From an uncultured Saprospiraceae bacterium (GTDB lineage: Bacteria > Bacteroidota > Bacteroidia > Chitinophagales > Saprospiraceae), in the NCBI GenBank assembly GCA_905480605.1, contig CAJQRD010000050.1, positions 1 through 64,000 of the forward strand: a DNA stretch of 64,000 bases, given 5' to 3'. The notes below the pieces were generated by a model, which searched no databases, had not been told where the DNA came from, and saw only the letters and a list, made by a program, of their open reading frames with translations. A program made the translations under genes and the position numbers. Of this stretch, positions 17,796-27,345 are shown piece after piece; position 1 is the first letter of the stretch, and each line of letters opens with the position of its first letter.

Positions 17796-19409
17796 TTAAT
17801 TATACCCGTCATTTTGCGGATAACTTGAGCCCAATAAGTCAATTTGTTTTTGAGGTATAGGCCAATGTTGCATATACTCTCGTAAAATATCCTTTGGATT
17901 CCCTTCAGGGTAAGATTCATTCATATTGTCATTATTCATATGATCTAAAAGGAATTCATAAAGCTTCCCAGTTCTTTTTAAGGTATACCAGCGTTGACCC
18001 TCAAAAGCCAATTCACGAGCACGTTCATCCAAAATAGTTTGTAAATCTATCGTGGTTTTAGAAGCGGTATTTGCTCGGTTTCTTACAGCATTTAAATAGT
18101 CTAAAGCAATTCCATTACTTCCTAACATCATGTGTGCTTCTGCCCCAATTAAATATGTTTCTGCCAATCGATATACCATAATGTTTTTGTAGTGACTTCT
18201 ATCTGTTGGTACAGCCTCCTCATCTAGAAACTTAATGACCCCTGGATTCTGTCTTCTGTAGTACAACATAAATTCGTTCTGATCTGTTTGCGAATTTTCA
18301 TATAAATTTAACGGATCTCCAATATTTTTTCCTGGAGGCAATGTTTCTTCATCATTAAATAGATATTCGAAAATATAGTATGAACTATTTCTTCTTTCAT
18401 CATTTGGATCTTCATTTAGAAGATTTATTGCATAATCGTTTAGTGAAATAAATCCAATTCCCGCACCACCATTTTCTACAGATTGCACAATTCCAGGTGC
18501 AGCGGCAGATTCTGAAACTATATTCCAGTTTAAAATATGTTCACCACCGCCACCGATAGTTTCTCTTGCAAATATTGAAGTAAACAAAGTTTCTGAATGA
18601 TTTAAATCTCCTTTGAAAACGTCGTTTGCAGTAGCCACTAAACTATGCACACCACTTTGAATTATAGCATCTGTTTGAGCTGCAGCTTCCGCCCAGTCTT
18701 CCTCCCACATAGCCACTTTTGCTCGAATGTGTCTTGCGGCACCTTGCGTAAATCTTCCAAATTGGTCAGATGTAAAATCTAGATTGGCAATGGCAAAATC
18801 CAAATCGCTTTTCAATAAAGTAAATATTTCTTCTTTAGAAGATTTGTCCAATGGTACATCAAAGGCATTCTCAGGAGTTGTTGGTACAGTCGTCACAAAT
18901 ATGTTATTAAACTGACGATATAACGAGAAAAACGAATTGGCTCTCATACACCTTGCTTCTGATAAAATTTGATTCCTTCTATTTTCATTAATGTCTTCAA
19001 TGTTTTCTGCTGCTTGAATAATAGCATTTGCACGATCGACAATTTTGTAAAAATGAATCCAATATTTATTGATGCCTGTATCTGTTCCAAAATCCCCAAG
19101 ACTGGCACCCCAAAGCAAACGGCTATAAAGGGAAATTTCTCCGGTAATACCCACACTTAAATCACTTTTAGCCTGAAGAATTAGTGGAGTCGAACCATTC
19201 AAATTTTTATCTTCATAGATTTGTCGATTGAGAGTATACAAGCCAACTACTGCAGATTCCAAACCCTGTGGTGTGGAGTATAAAAAATCTACAGACGTGT
19301 CAGATAGCAATTCATCCTTTAAAAAATCATCACCACATGATGTGAATATTAAAGCGAAAATCATCATCGAGATGATTTTCTTATATTTTATTTGTGTATA
19401 TATTTTCAT
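17796..19409 (-). CDS. SusD/RagB-family nutrient-binding outer-membrane lipoprotein
   Basis: The lid of the SusCD glycan importer, which binds oligosaccharide at the cell surface. 537 residues, a typical length. The N-terminal signal has a lipobox-like FTSC followed by GDDFL, a standard SusD start. The fold is TPR-rich; visible marks are the LYS-LLWGASLGDFGTD region, RCMRANSFFSLYR (usually R..Ra..yf.L.r.yg), AYLIGAEAHMMLG, LNAVRNRA, and the ending Q.....L.QN.GY. It lies 25 bases after susC on the same strand and 50 bases before the glycan-binding lipoprotein, forming one operon. Confidence 0.93.
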   Translation of the reverse strand: MKIYTQIKYKKIISMMIFALIFTSCGDDFLKDELLSDTSVDFLYSTPQGLESAVVGLYTLNRQIYEDKNLNGSTPLILQAKSDLSVGITGEISLYSRLLWGASLGDFGTDTGINKYWIHFYKIVDRANAIIQAAENIEDINENRRNQILSEARCMRANSFFSLYRQFNNIFVTTVPTTPENAFDVPLDKSSKEEIFTLLKSDLDFAIANLDFTSDQFGRFTQGAARHIRAKVAMWEEDWAEAAAQTDAIIQSGVHSLVATANDVFKGDLNHSETLFTSIFARETIGGGGEHILNWNIVSESAAAPGIVQSVENGGAGIGFISLNDYAINLLNEDPNDERRNSSYYIFEYLFNDEETLPPGKNIGDPLNLYENSQTDQNEFMLYYRRQNPGVIKFLDEEAVPTDRSHYKNIMVYRLAETYLIGAEAHMMLGSNGIALDYLNAVRNRANTASKTTIDLQTILDERARELAFEGQRWYTLKRTGKLYEFLLDHMNNDNMNESYPEGNPKDILREYMQHWPIPQKQIDLLGSSYPQNDGYN

Positions 19410-19434
19410 GTTTCTTTCTTTTTAAGGTGTCAGA

Positions 19435-22410
19435 TTAAAATCCCATTTTAAGTCCAAATGTCAAATTCCTAGTCTCAGGAAAAACAGTTGAATTACCATC
19501 AACAAGAGCTTGCTCAGGACTATAAGAACGAAAGTCCGTAGCAGTAAATAAATTGGTTCCTGTGAAATATATATTTAAATTACTGACTCCAATATTATTT
19601 AACATATCTGATGGAAAAGTGTAACCAAATGTGACAGTTCTCAATCGAACATAAGACGCATCTCTAACAGCAAATGGAAACAAATGCAAATGTGTGTCTG
19701 GTTTCGGACGTGGATAATCAGCTGAAGGAAATTCAGGTGTATAATACTTCGCTCTGATTCCATTGATTGATCCTTTCCATAATTCACCATTTGCCAGCAC
19801 AGAATTTAATTTGCTAACACCTTGAACTATAAACACATCTACAAACAAATTAAAACCTTTGTAACTCATTGTTGAATTGATAGATCCATACCAATCCGGA
19901 TCTGTATTGATAAAGACATTGTCTCTGTTGTCAATCTGTCCATTTCCATCCTGATCTATTACACGTACATCACCTGGTTGTGCTAAAGGATTTCCACTGT
20001 CCGCAATGTTATCTCCTTCCTGATAAATACCGTCGTATATCGGTAACCAAATATTATTAATTGACTGTCCCACTGATAATCGACGTCCATCTGTACCTGT
20101 TATATCTATGAGATTTCCGTCTTCATCTGTTTCTCCTGTCAAAGCAAGTATTTTGTTTCTGTTTTTTGAAAACATCATCCCAACAGACCAATTGAATCCA
20201 TCTCCTCTTAGAAGGTTTGTGACTAAGCTAGCTTCTATTCCTTTATTTTCCAATTCGCCAACATTAAATCTGATTACATCAAAACCTGTCGTCCCGGCGA
20301 TAGCTCTATCTAGCAACAAATCGCTTGTCTTAGCATGATAATACTCGATTGTTCCTTCAAAGAAATTTCCAAATAATCTGAAATCCGTACCAATGTTGAA
20401 AGTTCGGGTTGTTTCCCATTTCAAATTAGGATTAGGTAATCTTGAAGAAGCGGTAGCACCACTTACGGTTTCGTCTCCAAAGACGTAAGGAATATCGTCA
20501 GCTTTACCAAGAGTTTCCAAAGAATTAATTCCTTGATTACCCGTCGCACCATAACTCAGACGAAACTTTAATTCATCAACTGAAGTGATGTCTGCCATAA
20601 AAGGTTCAAGATGAACTTTCCACGCTGCTGATGCTGCAGGAAAAAATCCCCATTTATTGTTTTCTGAAAATACTGAGGCACCGTCTGTTCTAGCTGTTAC
20701 TTCCAATAGGTAACGATCCAAGAAATCATAACGTACTCTTCCTAAATAAGATAGTAATCTTCGTTTAGAAACATTCCTGGTACTACCTAATAAATTTGTT
20801 GCATCTCCATTATAAGCCAGTGCATCATTCGTGAAACCTGATTTATTAATTTGAGTATATTCATTTTTTTGTTCGTCAAAAGCCTGAACAGCCGTGAAAT
20901 CAATATTATGATCTTCCGCAATTTCTGGGGCGTAAGTCACTATGTTTTCAATTAAAGATTGTCTGAATAAAGTATTAGCGATTTCTCCAAACCCATTTAT
21001 TCCTTCATCACCAGCTGAATGCAGCGAAGTTCTATAAAACCCTCTGTTGGTGTTTCTATTTCGCATAAATGTTCGTAAGGAGTATGTAAGTCCAGTTGCA
21101 ATCTCGTAATTTAAAGTAAGGTTGATATCTGTCAAATTGGTTTTGGTTTCATCAATTGATTCTCTTTGATCCCATAAAGGATTGACAGCTGTATTTGTTG
21201 GCCCTAAGTAAAATTTAAGAAGCTCTCCATTTTCATCAAATGGTCTTGCTAAAGGCGTAATGTTTGTAAAATTCAAATCACCCGATTCTCGATCCTGCAG
21301 TGCACTTTGGTAATTCACAATTCCTTTTAAACTTAATCTATCAGAAATCTGTTGATCTATGTTCAATTTGAATGTTGCTCTTCGATAACCAGAATTTGGA
21401 ATAATACCACTTTGATCAAAATAACTTAAACTTGAAAAAACCTTGGTTTTTTTAGTACCTGCAGAGAGACTCAAAGAATGACTTTGAAGTAGCGCATCGT
21501 CTAATATTAAGTCTTCCCAATCGACAAATTCCCTGTTTGCAATAGCATCCAATTCAAATGGTGTAAAGACATTAAGGTCATTTAAGTATTCTCCAGTAAA
21601 ACGATTTCTATTGGCTTCTCTTCGGAGGTCAATAAACTGATCGCCAGTATATTGGTTGAAGTTTCTTGTAATCGACTGGGTAGTAGTGAATCCATGATAA
21701 TTAACCGATATTCGACCCTCTTTACCCGATTTAGTTGTTACTAGAATGACACCATTTGACGCTCTTGAGCCATAAATTGCTGTTGAAGACGCATCTTTAA
21801 GAATTTCAATATTAGCAATATCGTCCGGAACCACATCATTTAGATTGTCAAAGGGTAGTCCATCAACAATAATCAAAGGGTTATTACCATTCGGAGCCAC
21901 TGATACGTTTCCTCTTATCACAATATTTGATGTTCCACCAGGTCTTGCATCAGCAAGATTGACCTGCACACCCGCTGCTCTACCTCTTAGCATTTCTGAG
22001 ACATTGGTAGTGGGAAGTGCCGTAGCTTCCTCAATATTCACACTAGTGACAGCACCAACTACATTACTTTTCTTTTTCGTACCATAACCCACAATGACGA
22101 TTTCTTCTAAAAATTCAGAAGATTCTTGCATTGTGACATTAATTACATTTTGATCTCCTACTATAATTTCTTGCTCATTGTAACCTGTATAGCTAAAAAT
22201 TAAAACATCATTCGCTGAAACAGTTTCGATGGTGTATTTGCCATCAATATCTGTTGACGTTCCAATGGTCGTTCCTTTGATTAATATATTAACACCTATT
22301 AAAGTTTCTCGGTCGTCTTGAACAGTCCCAGTGACAGTCTTCGATTGAGAAAAGCCATTAAGTGCGGTTAGGATTATCGATGTAATTATCGCTAGTTTCA
22401 ATTTTGTCAT
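19435..22410 (-). CDS. SusC/RagA-family TonB-dependent outer-membrane transporter
   Basis: The energised pore of the SusCD pair. 991 residues: signal peptide ending GFSQ, then a carboxypeptidase-regulatory-like beta-sandwich (~22-100, VTGTVQDDRETLIGVNILIKG), a TonB-box/plug entry (EEIVIVGYGTKKKSNVVGAVTSV), plug domain, and a 22-strand barrel ending ETRNLTFGLKMGF with the terminal Phe needed for barrel insertion. Length is normal for SusC. ATG 22410 begins a standard signal peptide. First gene of the PUL; a possible promoter lies ~50 bases upstream. No PUL regulator (hybrid sensor, ECF sigma/anti-sigma or LacI type) is found beside it in this window. Confidence 0.95.
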   Translation of the reverse strand: MTKLKLAIITSIILTALNGFSQSKTVTGTVQDDRETLIGVNILIKGTTIGTSTDIDGKYTIETVSANDVLIFSYTGYNEQEIIVGDQNVINVTMQESSEFLEEIVIVGYGTKKKSNVVGAVTSVNIEEATALPTTNVSEMLRGRAAGVQVNLADARPGGTSNIVIRGNVSVAPNGNNPLIIVDGLPFDNLNDVVPDDIANIEILKDASSTAIYGSRASNGVILVTTKSGKEGRISVNYHGFTTTQSITRNFNQYTGDQFIDLRREANRNRFTGEYLNDLNVFTPFELDAIANREFVDWEDLILDDALLQSHSLSLSAGTKKTKVFSSLSYFDQSGIIPNSGYRRATFKLNIDQQISDRLSLKGIVNYQSALQDRESGDLNFTNITPLARPFDENGELLKFYLGPTNTAVNPLWDQRESIDETKTNLTDINLTLNYEIATGLTYSLRTFMRNRNTNRGFYRTSLHSAGDEGINGFGEIANTLFRQSLIENIVTYAPEIAEDHNIDFTAVQAFDEQKNEYTQINKSGFTNDALAYNGDATNLLGSTRNVSKRRLLSYLGRVRYDFLDRYLLEVTARTDGASVFSENNKWGFFPAASAAWKVHLEPFMADITSVDELKFRLSYGATGNQGINSLETLGKADDIPYVFGDETVSGATASSRLPNPNLKWETTRTFNIGTDFRLFGNFFEGTIEYYHAKTSDLLLDRAIAGTTGFDVIRFNVGELENKGIEASLVTNLLRGDGFNWSVGMMFSKNRNKILALTGETDEDGNLIDITGTDGRRLSVGQSINNIWLPIYDGIYQEGDNIADSGNPLAQPGDVRVIDQDGNGQIDNRDNVFINTDPDWYGSINSTMSYKGFNLFVDVFIVQGVSKLNSVLANGELWKGSINGIRAKYYTPEFPSADYPRPKPDTHLHLFPFAVRDASYVRLRTVTFGYTFPSDMLNNIGVSNLNIYFTGTNLFTATDFRSYSPEQALVDGNSTVFPETRNLTFGLKMGF

Positions 22411-23374
22411 TTTGATGCGTGTTTAGTTAATATTTAGCAATGAACTATTGTTTCGCTCAAATATAAGAATAAGACACTTAAAGCCTAAACTAAACACCTC
22501 ATCAAATATTTCATCATTTATTAAAAGCGCTACATCAAAAATAGACTTTATACGACCTAAGTCGTTGATAATTAATTGTAAGTGATTTTTGTAAAATTTC
22601 ACATGATAAAAAATAAACACTACTCAAAGTACATTTTTTGCTAGATATTTCTATTGGGATATCTAAATACAGCACTTACTTTTGAAGATCGATACCCCTT
22701 CAATATTTTTTCTATTAATTGTTTGAGCTTTAGCCGTTTGAGATACTAAACAGCTTGTTGTATTTATATTGTTTTTTTGTAAAAAAACAAGAAACACGAA
22801 CAGATCAAGGACACCTCATTGTTTTAATAAGGTCAAAAATAACAGCTTTATTAAAAATATTTTTTTTCTTTTAAATCAATTATTGAAATGCGGAGTTGTA
22901 AAAATTGACACAGGGTAAACATTATTTGCAAAGTTACTTTAACAGACTATCAACAAATATTTAAATATAAGTTTTGGTTTGTGCTTCTTTTATTCCTTGA
23001 TTTTAGGAAATAAATGATTCTTTGGAATCAGAATAATGTGCGAATCATATCTGTCCGTAGTAATTCCATTTCGCTTTATTCGAAATTGAGCAGATGGACT
23101 CTGGATTTGATAAACTTACACTTGAGGAAGGAATAGGAATTGAAAGTTCACACAGATTCAGTTTCGTAGAATTAAATGAAAAGACTTTTAAAAGTTGTTC
23201 ATCGGGTTTAGTGTACAAAAATGGTGTAAATTAATCGAGCTGGTTTTCGTGAATAATAATAAGTGATCTCAGTTTAACTTCCCTTCATCACTACATCGGG
23301 TATAATTAAATGTTGTGAGCATAAAAGTAATTTTTTTCCTGAAATGGTTTACAGTTTTTAATTTCGAATAAGTT
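22411..23374. other. Long intergenic region upstream of the PUL
   Basis: 964 bases that must hold the susC promoter. Visible items are an inverted repeat ACGAC-CTAA-GTCGT at 22552-22565 (5-bp arms, possible operator or leader hairpin) and a plus-strand 46-codon frame at 23094-23234 with somewhat coding-like composition but no family I recognise. A 65-codon minus-strand frame at 22423-22620 looks random. No PUL regulator, IS or RNA gene was recognised. Confidence 0.4.
22458..22465 (-). promoter_or_regulatory. Candidate Bacteroidota -7 promoter element for susC
   Basis: On the minus strand this reads TATATTTG, a match to the Bacteroidota consensus TAnnTTTG. It lies 48 bases upstream of the susC ATG. 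I see no good -33 TTTG partner, so support is partial. Confidence 0.35.
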
Positions 23375-24643
23375 CTATTTTTCGCCTTTCTTTTCACCAT
23401 TTATAATTACTCTTAATGACTGATCGTATGTCATATAATTCCACATCCAATTGAGCATAACTATAACCTTATTTCTAAATCCGATCAAGGACATAACATG
23501 AACAAATAGCCATAGTATCCAAGCAAAGAAACCTGAAATTTTGAAATTCGGTAAATCGCATACAGCTTTGTTGCGACCTATGGTTGCCATCGATCCAAGA
23601 TCTTTGTACTTGAATGGTTTTTGTTGGTTCTTAATTAGGTTATTGGCAAGATTAACAGATTGTTGAATGGCAGCTTGAGCAACTTGAGGATGTCCATTAG
23701 GGTAGGCTTCTGTCTCCATGTAAGCGATGTCACCCAATGCATAAATATCTTCGCAAGCTTTGATCTTGTTTGTGTAATCAACAGTATATCTGTTTCCTCT
23801 AACAATTTCACATTTTTCCAAACCAGAAATAATATTGCCTTTGATACCCGCAGCCCATATAACCTTGTGGGCTCTGATTTTTTGTCCGTCTTTTGTTGTT
23901 ACAAAAGTGCCATCAAAGGCAGTTACTCTCTTTTTAAGTTCGACTTTGACATCTAATTTTTGTAAGAATTGCAAGGCTTTGTCACTTGCTTTTTGAGACA
24001 TTCCCATAAGCAGTCTGTCACCCCCTTGAAACAAGTAAATGTCGACTTCTTTTTCATCCAATTCAGGATAATCCTTTGGTAAAATGTATTTTTTCATTTC
24101 AGCCAATGAACCTGCAAGTTCAACGCCTGTTGGACCTCCGCCAACGATAACAATATCAATAAAACCTTGCCTTTTATCATATTCAGGAGTCATTAAGGCT
24201 TTTTCGAAATCTGATAGAATCTCATTTCTAAGAGCAAGCGCTTCTGATAAAGACTTTAGAGGAGAAGTTAATTTTTTAAATTCTTTATTGCCGAAGAAAT
24301 TGGTGGTGGCGCCTGTTGCAATGATGAGCTTGTCATAATATATTTCACCCAATAATGTATCGATGCGTTTTTTATCTGGTTTGATTCCCGAAACTTCTGT
24401 GATTCTTATGTGCACATTTTTATAACCTTGAAATGCTTTTCTTAACGGAAAGACAATAGAACTGGGTTCAAGTCCTGCCATGGCAACTTGGTAAAACAAA
24501 GGTTGAAATTGATGGTAGTTGTTTTTGTCTATTAATACAATTTGGAATTTCTTTTTCTTAAGACGCTTTGCAATATTCAATCCTGCAAAGCCTGCGCCAA
24601 CAATCACTATGCGTTCGTAAGGACTATCTGGTATGTTTAACAT
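23375..24643 (-). CDS. ndh: Type II NADH:quinone oxidoreductase (NDH-2)
   Basis: A single-subunit flavoprotein that passes electrons from NADH to quinone without pumping protons. 422 residues. The FAD Rossmann motif VGAGFAGLNIAKRL is near residue 16, followed by NNYHQFQPLFYQVAMAGLEPSSI, a signature of NDH-2. The second nucleotide-binding motif is VGGGPTGVELAGSLAEM, and the FAD-closing motif is YALGDIA. The C-terminal ~60 residues contain an amphipathic and hydrophobic helix (FAWILWLFVHVMSLIGF) that attaches the enzyme to the membrane. Start ATG 24643. It stands alone and is divergent from the next gene. Confidence 0.92.
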   Translation of the reverse strand: MLNIPDSPYERIVIVGAGFAGLNIAKRLKKKKFQIVLIDKNNYHQFQPLFYQVAMAGLEPSSIVFPLRKAFQGYKNVHIRITEVSGIKPDKKRIDTLLGEIYYDKLIIATGATTNFFGNKEFKKLTSPLKSLSEALALRNEILSDFEKALMTPEYDKRQGFIDIVIVGGGPTGVELAGSLAEMKKYILPKDYPELDEKEVDIYLFQGGDRLLMGMSQKASDKALQFLQKLDVKVELKKRVTAFDGTFVTTKDGQKIRAHKVIWAAGIKGNIISGLEKCEIVRGNRYTVDYTNKIKACEDIYALGDIAYMETEAYPNGHPQVAQAAIQQSVNLANNLIKNQQKPFKYKDLGSMATIGRNKAVCDLPNFKISGFFAWILWLFVHVMSLIGFRNKVIVMLNWMWNYMTYDQSLRVIINGEKKGEK

Positions 24644-24722
24644 TATAATTTAAACTTTTACCATTCAAATTTAGTTTAATTAGTGAAAGCAAACATGAAT
24701 ATTCAAATTCAATTTTGAGATT

Positions 24723-25346
24723 ATGCGAAAGACCATTCCTTTGTTCCCACTTAACTTAGTTCCCTTTCCAGGGGAAGATCTTAATTTACACATATTCGAA
24801 GAACGTTACCGTCAACTGATCAATGATTGCAATGAAAACAACTTAACCTTTGGTGTTGTTCCTTTGATAGATGGTGTGCTATCAAATGTTGGTACAGAAT
24901 TTAAACTTGTAGAGATTTCTCAAATTTATGAAGATGGTCGAATGGATATCAAAACTAAAGGATTGGCGGCTTTTCAACTTCTCGACTATAGCCTGATTCT
25001 AAATGACAAACTCTATCCTGGAGGTGATGTTGATATTCTGGAGGATGAGAACTCTACAGATTTTAAATTAAAAGTGAAAATTATAAAACTGCGGGAAGAG
25101 CTGTATGAAGTAATGGGACTAGATCCTAAATTGAAGATAAATATAGACACTATGTTGAGTTACGATATTGCACATGAATTGGCAATGAGTATTGAGCAGG
25201 AAATTGAATTGCTTTCTTTGAGAAGTGAGATAAAACGATTGGTATATCTGCATGACCATCTTCAGCGCATTTTGCCTTCGATTATGGGATTAAAAGAAAT
25301 GAAACGCAAAGTCAAGCTCAATGGACATTTTAAGAAAGTACCTTGA
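24723..25346 (+). CDS. LON substrate-binding-domain protein (Lon N-terminal-like)
   Basis: 207 residues made only of a Lon N-terminal domain, with no ATPase or protease part. The opening TIPLFPLNLVPFPGEDLNLHIFEERYRQLI is the family hallmark, followed by FGVVP and a helical C-terminal half with a coiled region near the end. Such stand-alone proteins are common in bacteria and their role is poorly defined; substrate recognition or chaperone-like binding is inferred. No signal peptide. Single gene, convergent with the PorV-like gene. Confidence 0.85.
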   Translation: MRKTIPLFPLNLVPFPGEDLNLHIFEERYRQLINDCNENNLTFGVVPLIDGVLSNVGTEFKLVEISQIYEDGRMDIKTKGLAAFQLLDYSLILNDKLYPGGDVDILEDENSTDFKLKVKIIKLREELYEVMGLDPKLKINIDTMLSYDIAHELAMSIEQEIELLSLRSEIKRLVYLHDHLQRILPSIMGLKEMKRKVKLNGHFKKVP

Positions 25347-25402
25347 CCCCATTGTTTCAACGTTCTGATTCTTCAATAGAAAAAAAAACTACGAAACAAA
25401 GA

Positions 25403-25416
25403 TAACAACGTTGTTA
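25403..25416. repeat. Perfect 14-bp palindrome between convergent genes
   Basis: TAACAACGTTGTTA is a perfect inverted repeat with no spacer. It lies 57 bases after the Lon-N stop and 43 bases after the PorV-like stop. It has no T tract, so it is not a typical terminator and may be a chance or a binding site. Confidence 0.4.
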
Positions 25417-25458
25417 AACAAAGGCGAATATCAACAATGTCAACAATTATTCAATGCT

Positions 25459-26544
25459 CTAATTAAAATTAACTGATAGGCTGAAAATGTGTGAAACCAA
25501 AACCCCTGATACGCTACCAATGTTTGTTAGAGCATAATCGATATTCACTTTTCCTATGGAAATCCCTAAACCTACGTTAGGTTGGAATTCTAAAGACTGA
25601 TCAGTTGAGCTTGTCTCATTAATTGTTCTTTGTAGATTACCCATTCCTGCTCTTAGGAAAAGTCTTCCTTTGTATGACATCTCAAAACCAAAACTTGGGT
25701 CAACAGCAATCTTATCTCCACTGAAAATTCCAGATTCGGTACCATCAGTAGAAAGTCTAAAATCAGCAGCCAGTAAATATGATATACCTTCAATTGCTCC
25801 AATTCTATAGGCTCCACTTAAGATAAGTTTAGGAAGAGCGATCTCTGTAGATGAAATAGGAATAACATTTCCTGTTTGCTGGAATACCACTTGTTCTTCT
25901 GGTGACAATGAAAAACTCCAATTGTTAAGAGTAGTTGTGATATCACGTCCCATTATTCCAAATTCAAAACTGCCTGTTTTGTACATAACACCAAAATCAA
26001 AGCCGAAACCTTTAGCTGACCCAAAGCTGCCTATAGTTCTAACAATTACTTTTGCTGAGCCACCTACAGATAAACCGCTTTCACCGATATTTTGTCCATA
26101 AGACAAGAACAAAGCATAATCTGCAGCAGAAAATTCCAAAACATTATCGTAATTCACTGATCCATCTGGGCCTATCAAATTTAACGTATTCGGAATATTA
26201 TCAATTCCCATTCTGATTAGGGAAATTGAACCAAAGCCTCTGTTTTTTTCTGTAAATAACTTACCATATCCCAAGTAATCATAATTGGCAATACCACCAA
26301 ACCAAGAAGCGTGCATAGCAGATAATTGTGAATCTTCATTCACTTTCGATAACCCTGCTGGATTCCAATATGCTGCTGTAACATCATCTACTGTAGAGGT
26401 TATTGTTCCAAACATACCATGTGCTCTGGCACCAACACCAATGTTTAAAAATTCATTTACGAACTTAACATCAGTCTGTGCAGTTAAACTAATACCAAAA
26501 AATAATGCAATAATAAATACAAATTGAGGTCGTTGGGTTTTCAT
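25459..26544 (-). CDS. PorV/PorQ-family outer-membrane beta-barrel protein
   Basis: 361 residues. The signal peptide ends SLTAQ, then comes the family opening FLNIGVGARAHGMFG...DDVTAAYWNPAGLS, shared by PorV, PorQ and UPF0164 proteins, FadL-like barrels. PorV is the T9SS shuttle that carries cargo from the translocon to the attachment complex; PorQ belongs to the sortase complex. The rest is barrel strands, ending SLSVNFN. It is alone on its strand and not next to other por genes, so whether it is PorV itself, PorQ or a paralogue with another job cannot be said. Confidence 0.75.
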   Translation of the reverse strand: MKTQRPQFVFIIALFFGISLTAQTDVKFVNEFLNIGVGARAHGMFGTITSTVDDVTAAYWNPAGLSKVNEDSQLSAMHASWFGGIANYDYLGYGKLFTEKNRGFGSISLIRMGIDNIPNTLNLIGPDGSVNYDNVLEFSAADYALFLSYGQNIGESGLSVGGSAKVIVRTIGSFGSAKGFGFDFGVMYKTGSFEFGIMGRDITTTLNNWSFSLSPEEQVVFQQTGNVIPISSTEIALPKLILSGAYRIGAIEGISYLLAADFRLSTDGTESGIFSGDKIAVDPSFGFEMSYKGRLFLRAGMGNLQRTINETSSTDQSLEFQPNVGLGISIGKVNIDYALTNIGSVSGVLVSHIFSLSVNFN

Positions 26545-26745
26545 TTTCTATATATTAGATAAAATCTTAATATGTAATTCATTTTAGTCAAAATAGCCCA
26601 ATTCAGATACTATTTCTATATTTAAGACAAAATACAAACGTGTTTTATTCATTGATAGTGGCAAAAACTTAATGTTTTCTGTTAAAATTGATTGTAAATT
26701 TACATCAAGTAAGTTTCAAATACTTGCTGAAAAATTAATTTTACC

Positions 26746-27150
26746 ATGTTAAGACGTATAGCTGCTGTCATTTTTGGCTTTTTTATCAGTGCAATTTTAT
26801 TTACAGCACTTCAGTTTCTTGTAAGAAACCAATATCCGCCCCCAGATAATTTCAACTACTATGACTATGAAGCCTTAGATATTTATTTGAAATCTTTGCC
26901 CAATAAGATGTTTGTTTTAATAACTGGGGCCTTTGCTTTATCTACCTTTTTTGGTAGCCTATTCACAGCTAAAAAATCAGAAGCTTATAAATTGTATATG
27001 GGTTTAATTGTGGGTGGTATGATGCTCGTTGGCGTGATCTCTTATATCTCAGTAATGCAAGCTCCCAAATGGATGATTATTGTAGCTCCCTTAACTATAA
27101 TGACTTGTTCATTTATAGGTGCAAAAATTGGATCTAAAGTTAAGGATTAG
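26746..27150 (+). CDS. Small four-helix membrane protein, function unknown
   Basis: 134 residues with hydrophobic segments at about 5-27, 55-77, 85-105 and 110-128, and a Tyr/Asp-rich loop (YPPPDNFNYYDYEALD) between the first two. The ATG is clear and the reading frame has coding-like composition. I do not recognise a family. It stands alone between a divergent PorV-like gene and a convergent holA. Confidence 0.7.
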   Translation: MLRRIAAVIFGFFISAILFTALQFLVRNQYPPPDNFNYYDYEALDIYLKSLPNKMFVLITGAFALSTFFGSLFTAKKSEAYKLYMGLIVGGMMLVGVISYISVMQAPKWMIIVAPLTIMTCSFIGAKIGSKVKD

Positions 27151-27181
27151 ATTAGGCTATACTTTATTTAGAAAACCATTT

Positions 27182-27230
27182 GAGGTCTCTGCTCACCAGT
27201 TCTCTGGCAATTGACCTCCTGCTTTTTTTA
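27182..27230 (+). terminator. Nested hairpin followed by a T run after the four-helix membrane protein
   Basis: Outer arms GAGGTC 27182-27187 and GACCTC 27213-27218 enclose inner arms CCAG/CTGG (27196-27199 with 27204-27207). A T7 run follows within ten bases, 32 bases after the stop. Probably a terminator; the outer loop is long, so support is moderate. Confidence 0.4.
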
Positions 27231-27345
27231 TCTGGACTCTGACTCTAAACTAAGTTTTCAATGAAACAAAGGCGAACTATTGAATTTGTATTTTACATTT
27301 ATCTGCGTATAAAACCTCGGTAACTAAGGTTGAATCATTGTTCCT

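Noticed and set aside
22423-22620. 65-codon minus-strand frame upstream of susC
   Set aside because: Composition looks random, no family, and it overlaps the likely promoter/operator region.
25403-27270. Repeated 12-mer AACAAAGGCGAA near 25418 and 27265
   Set aside because: Only two copies with unrelated flanks; likely chance in AT-rich intergenic DNA.
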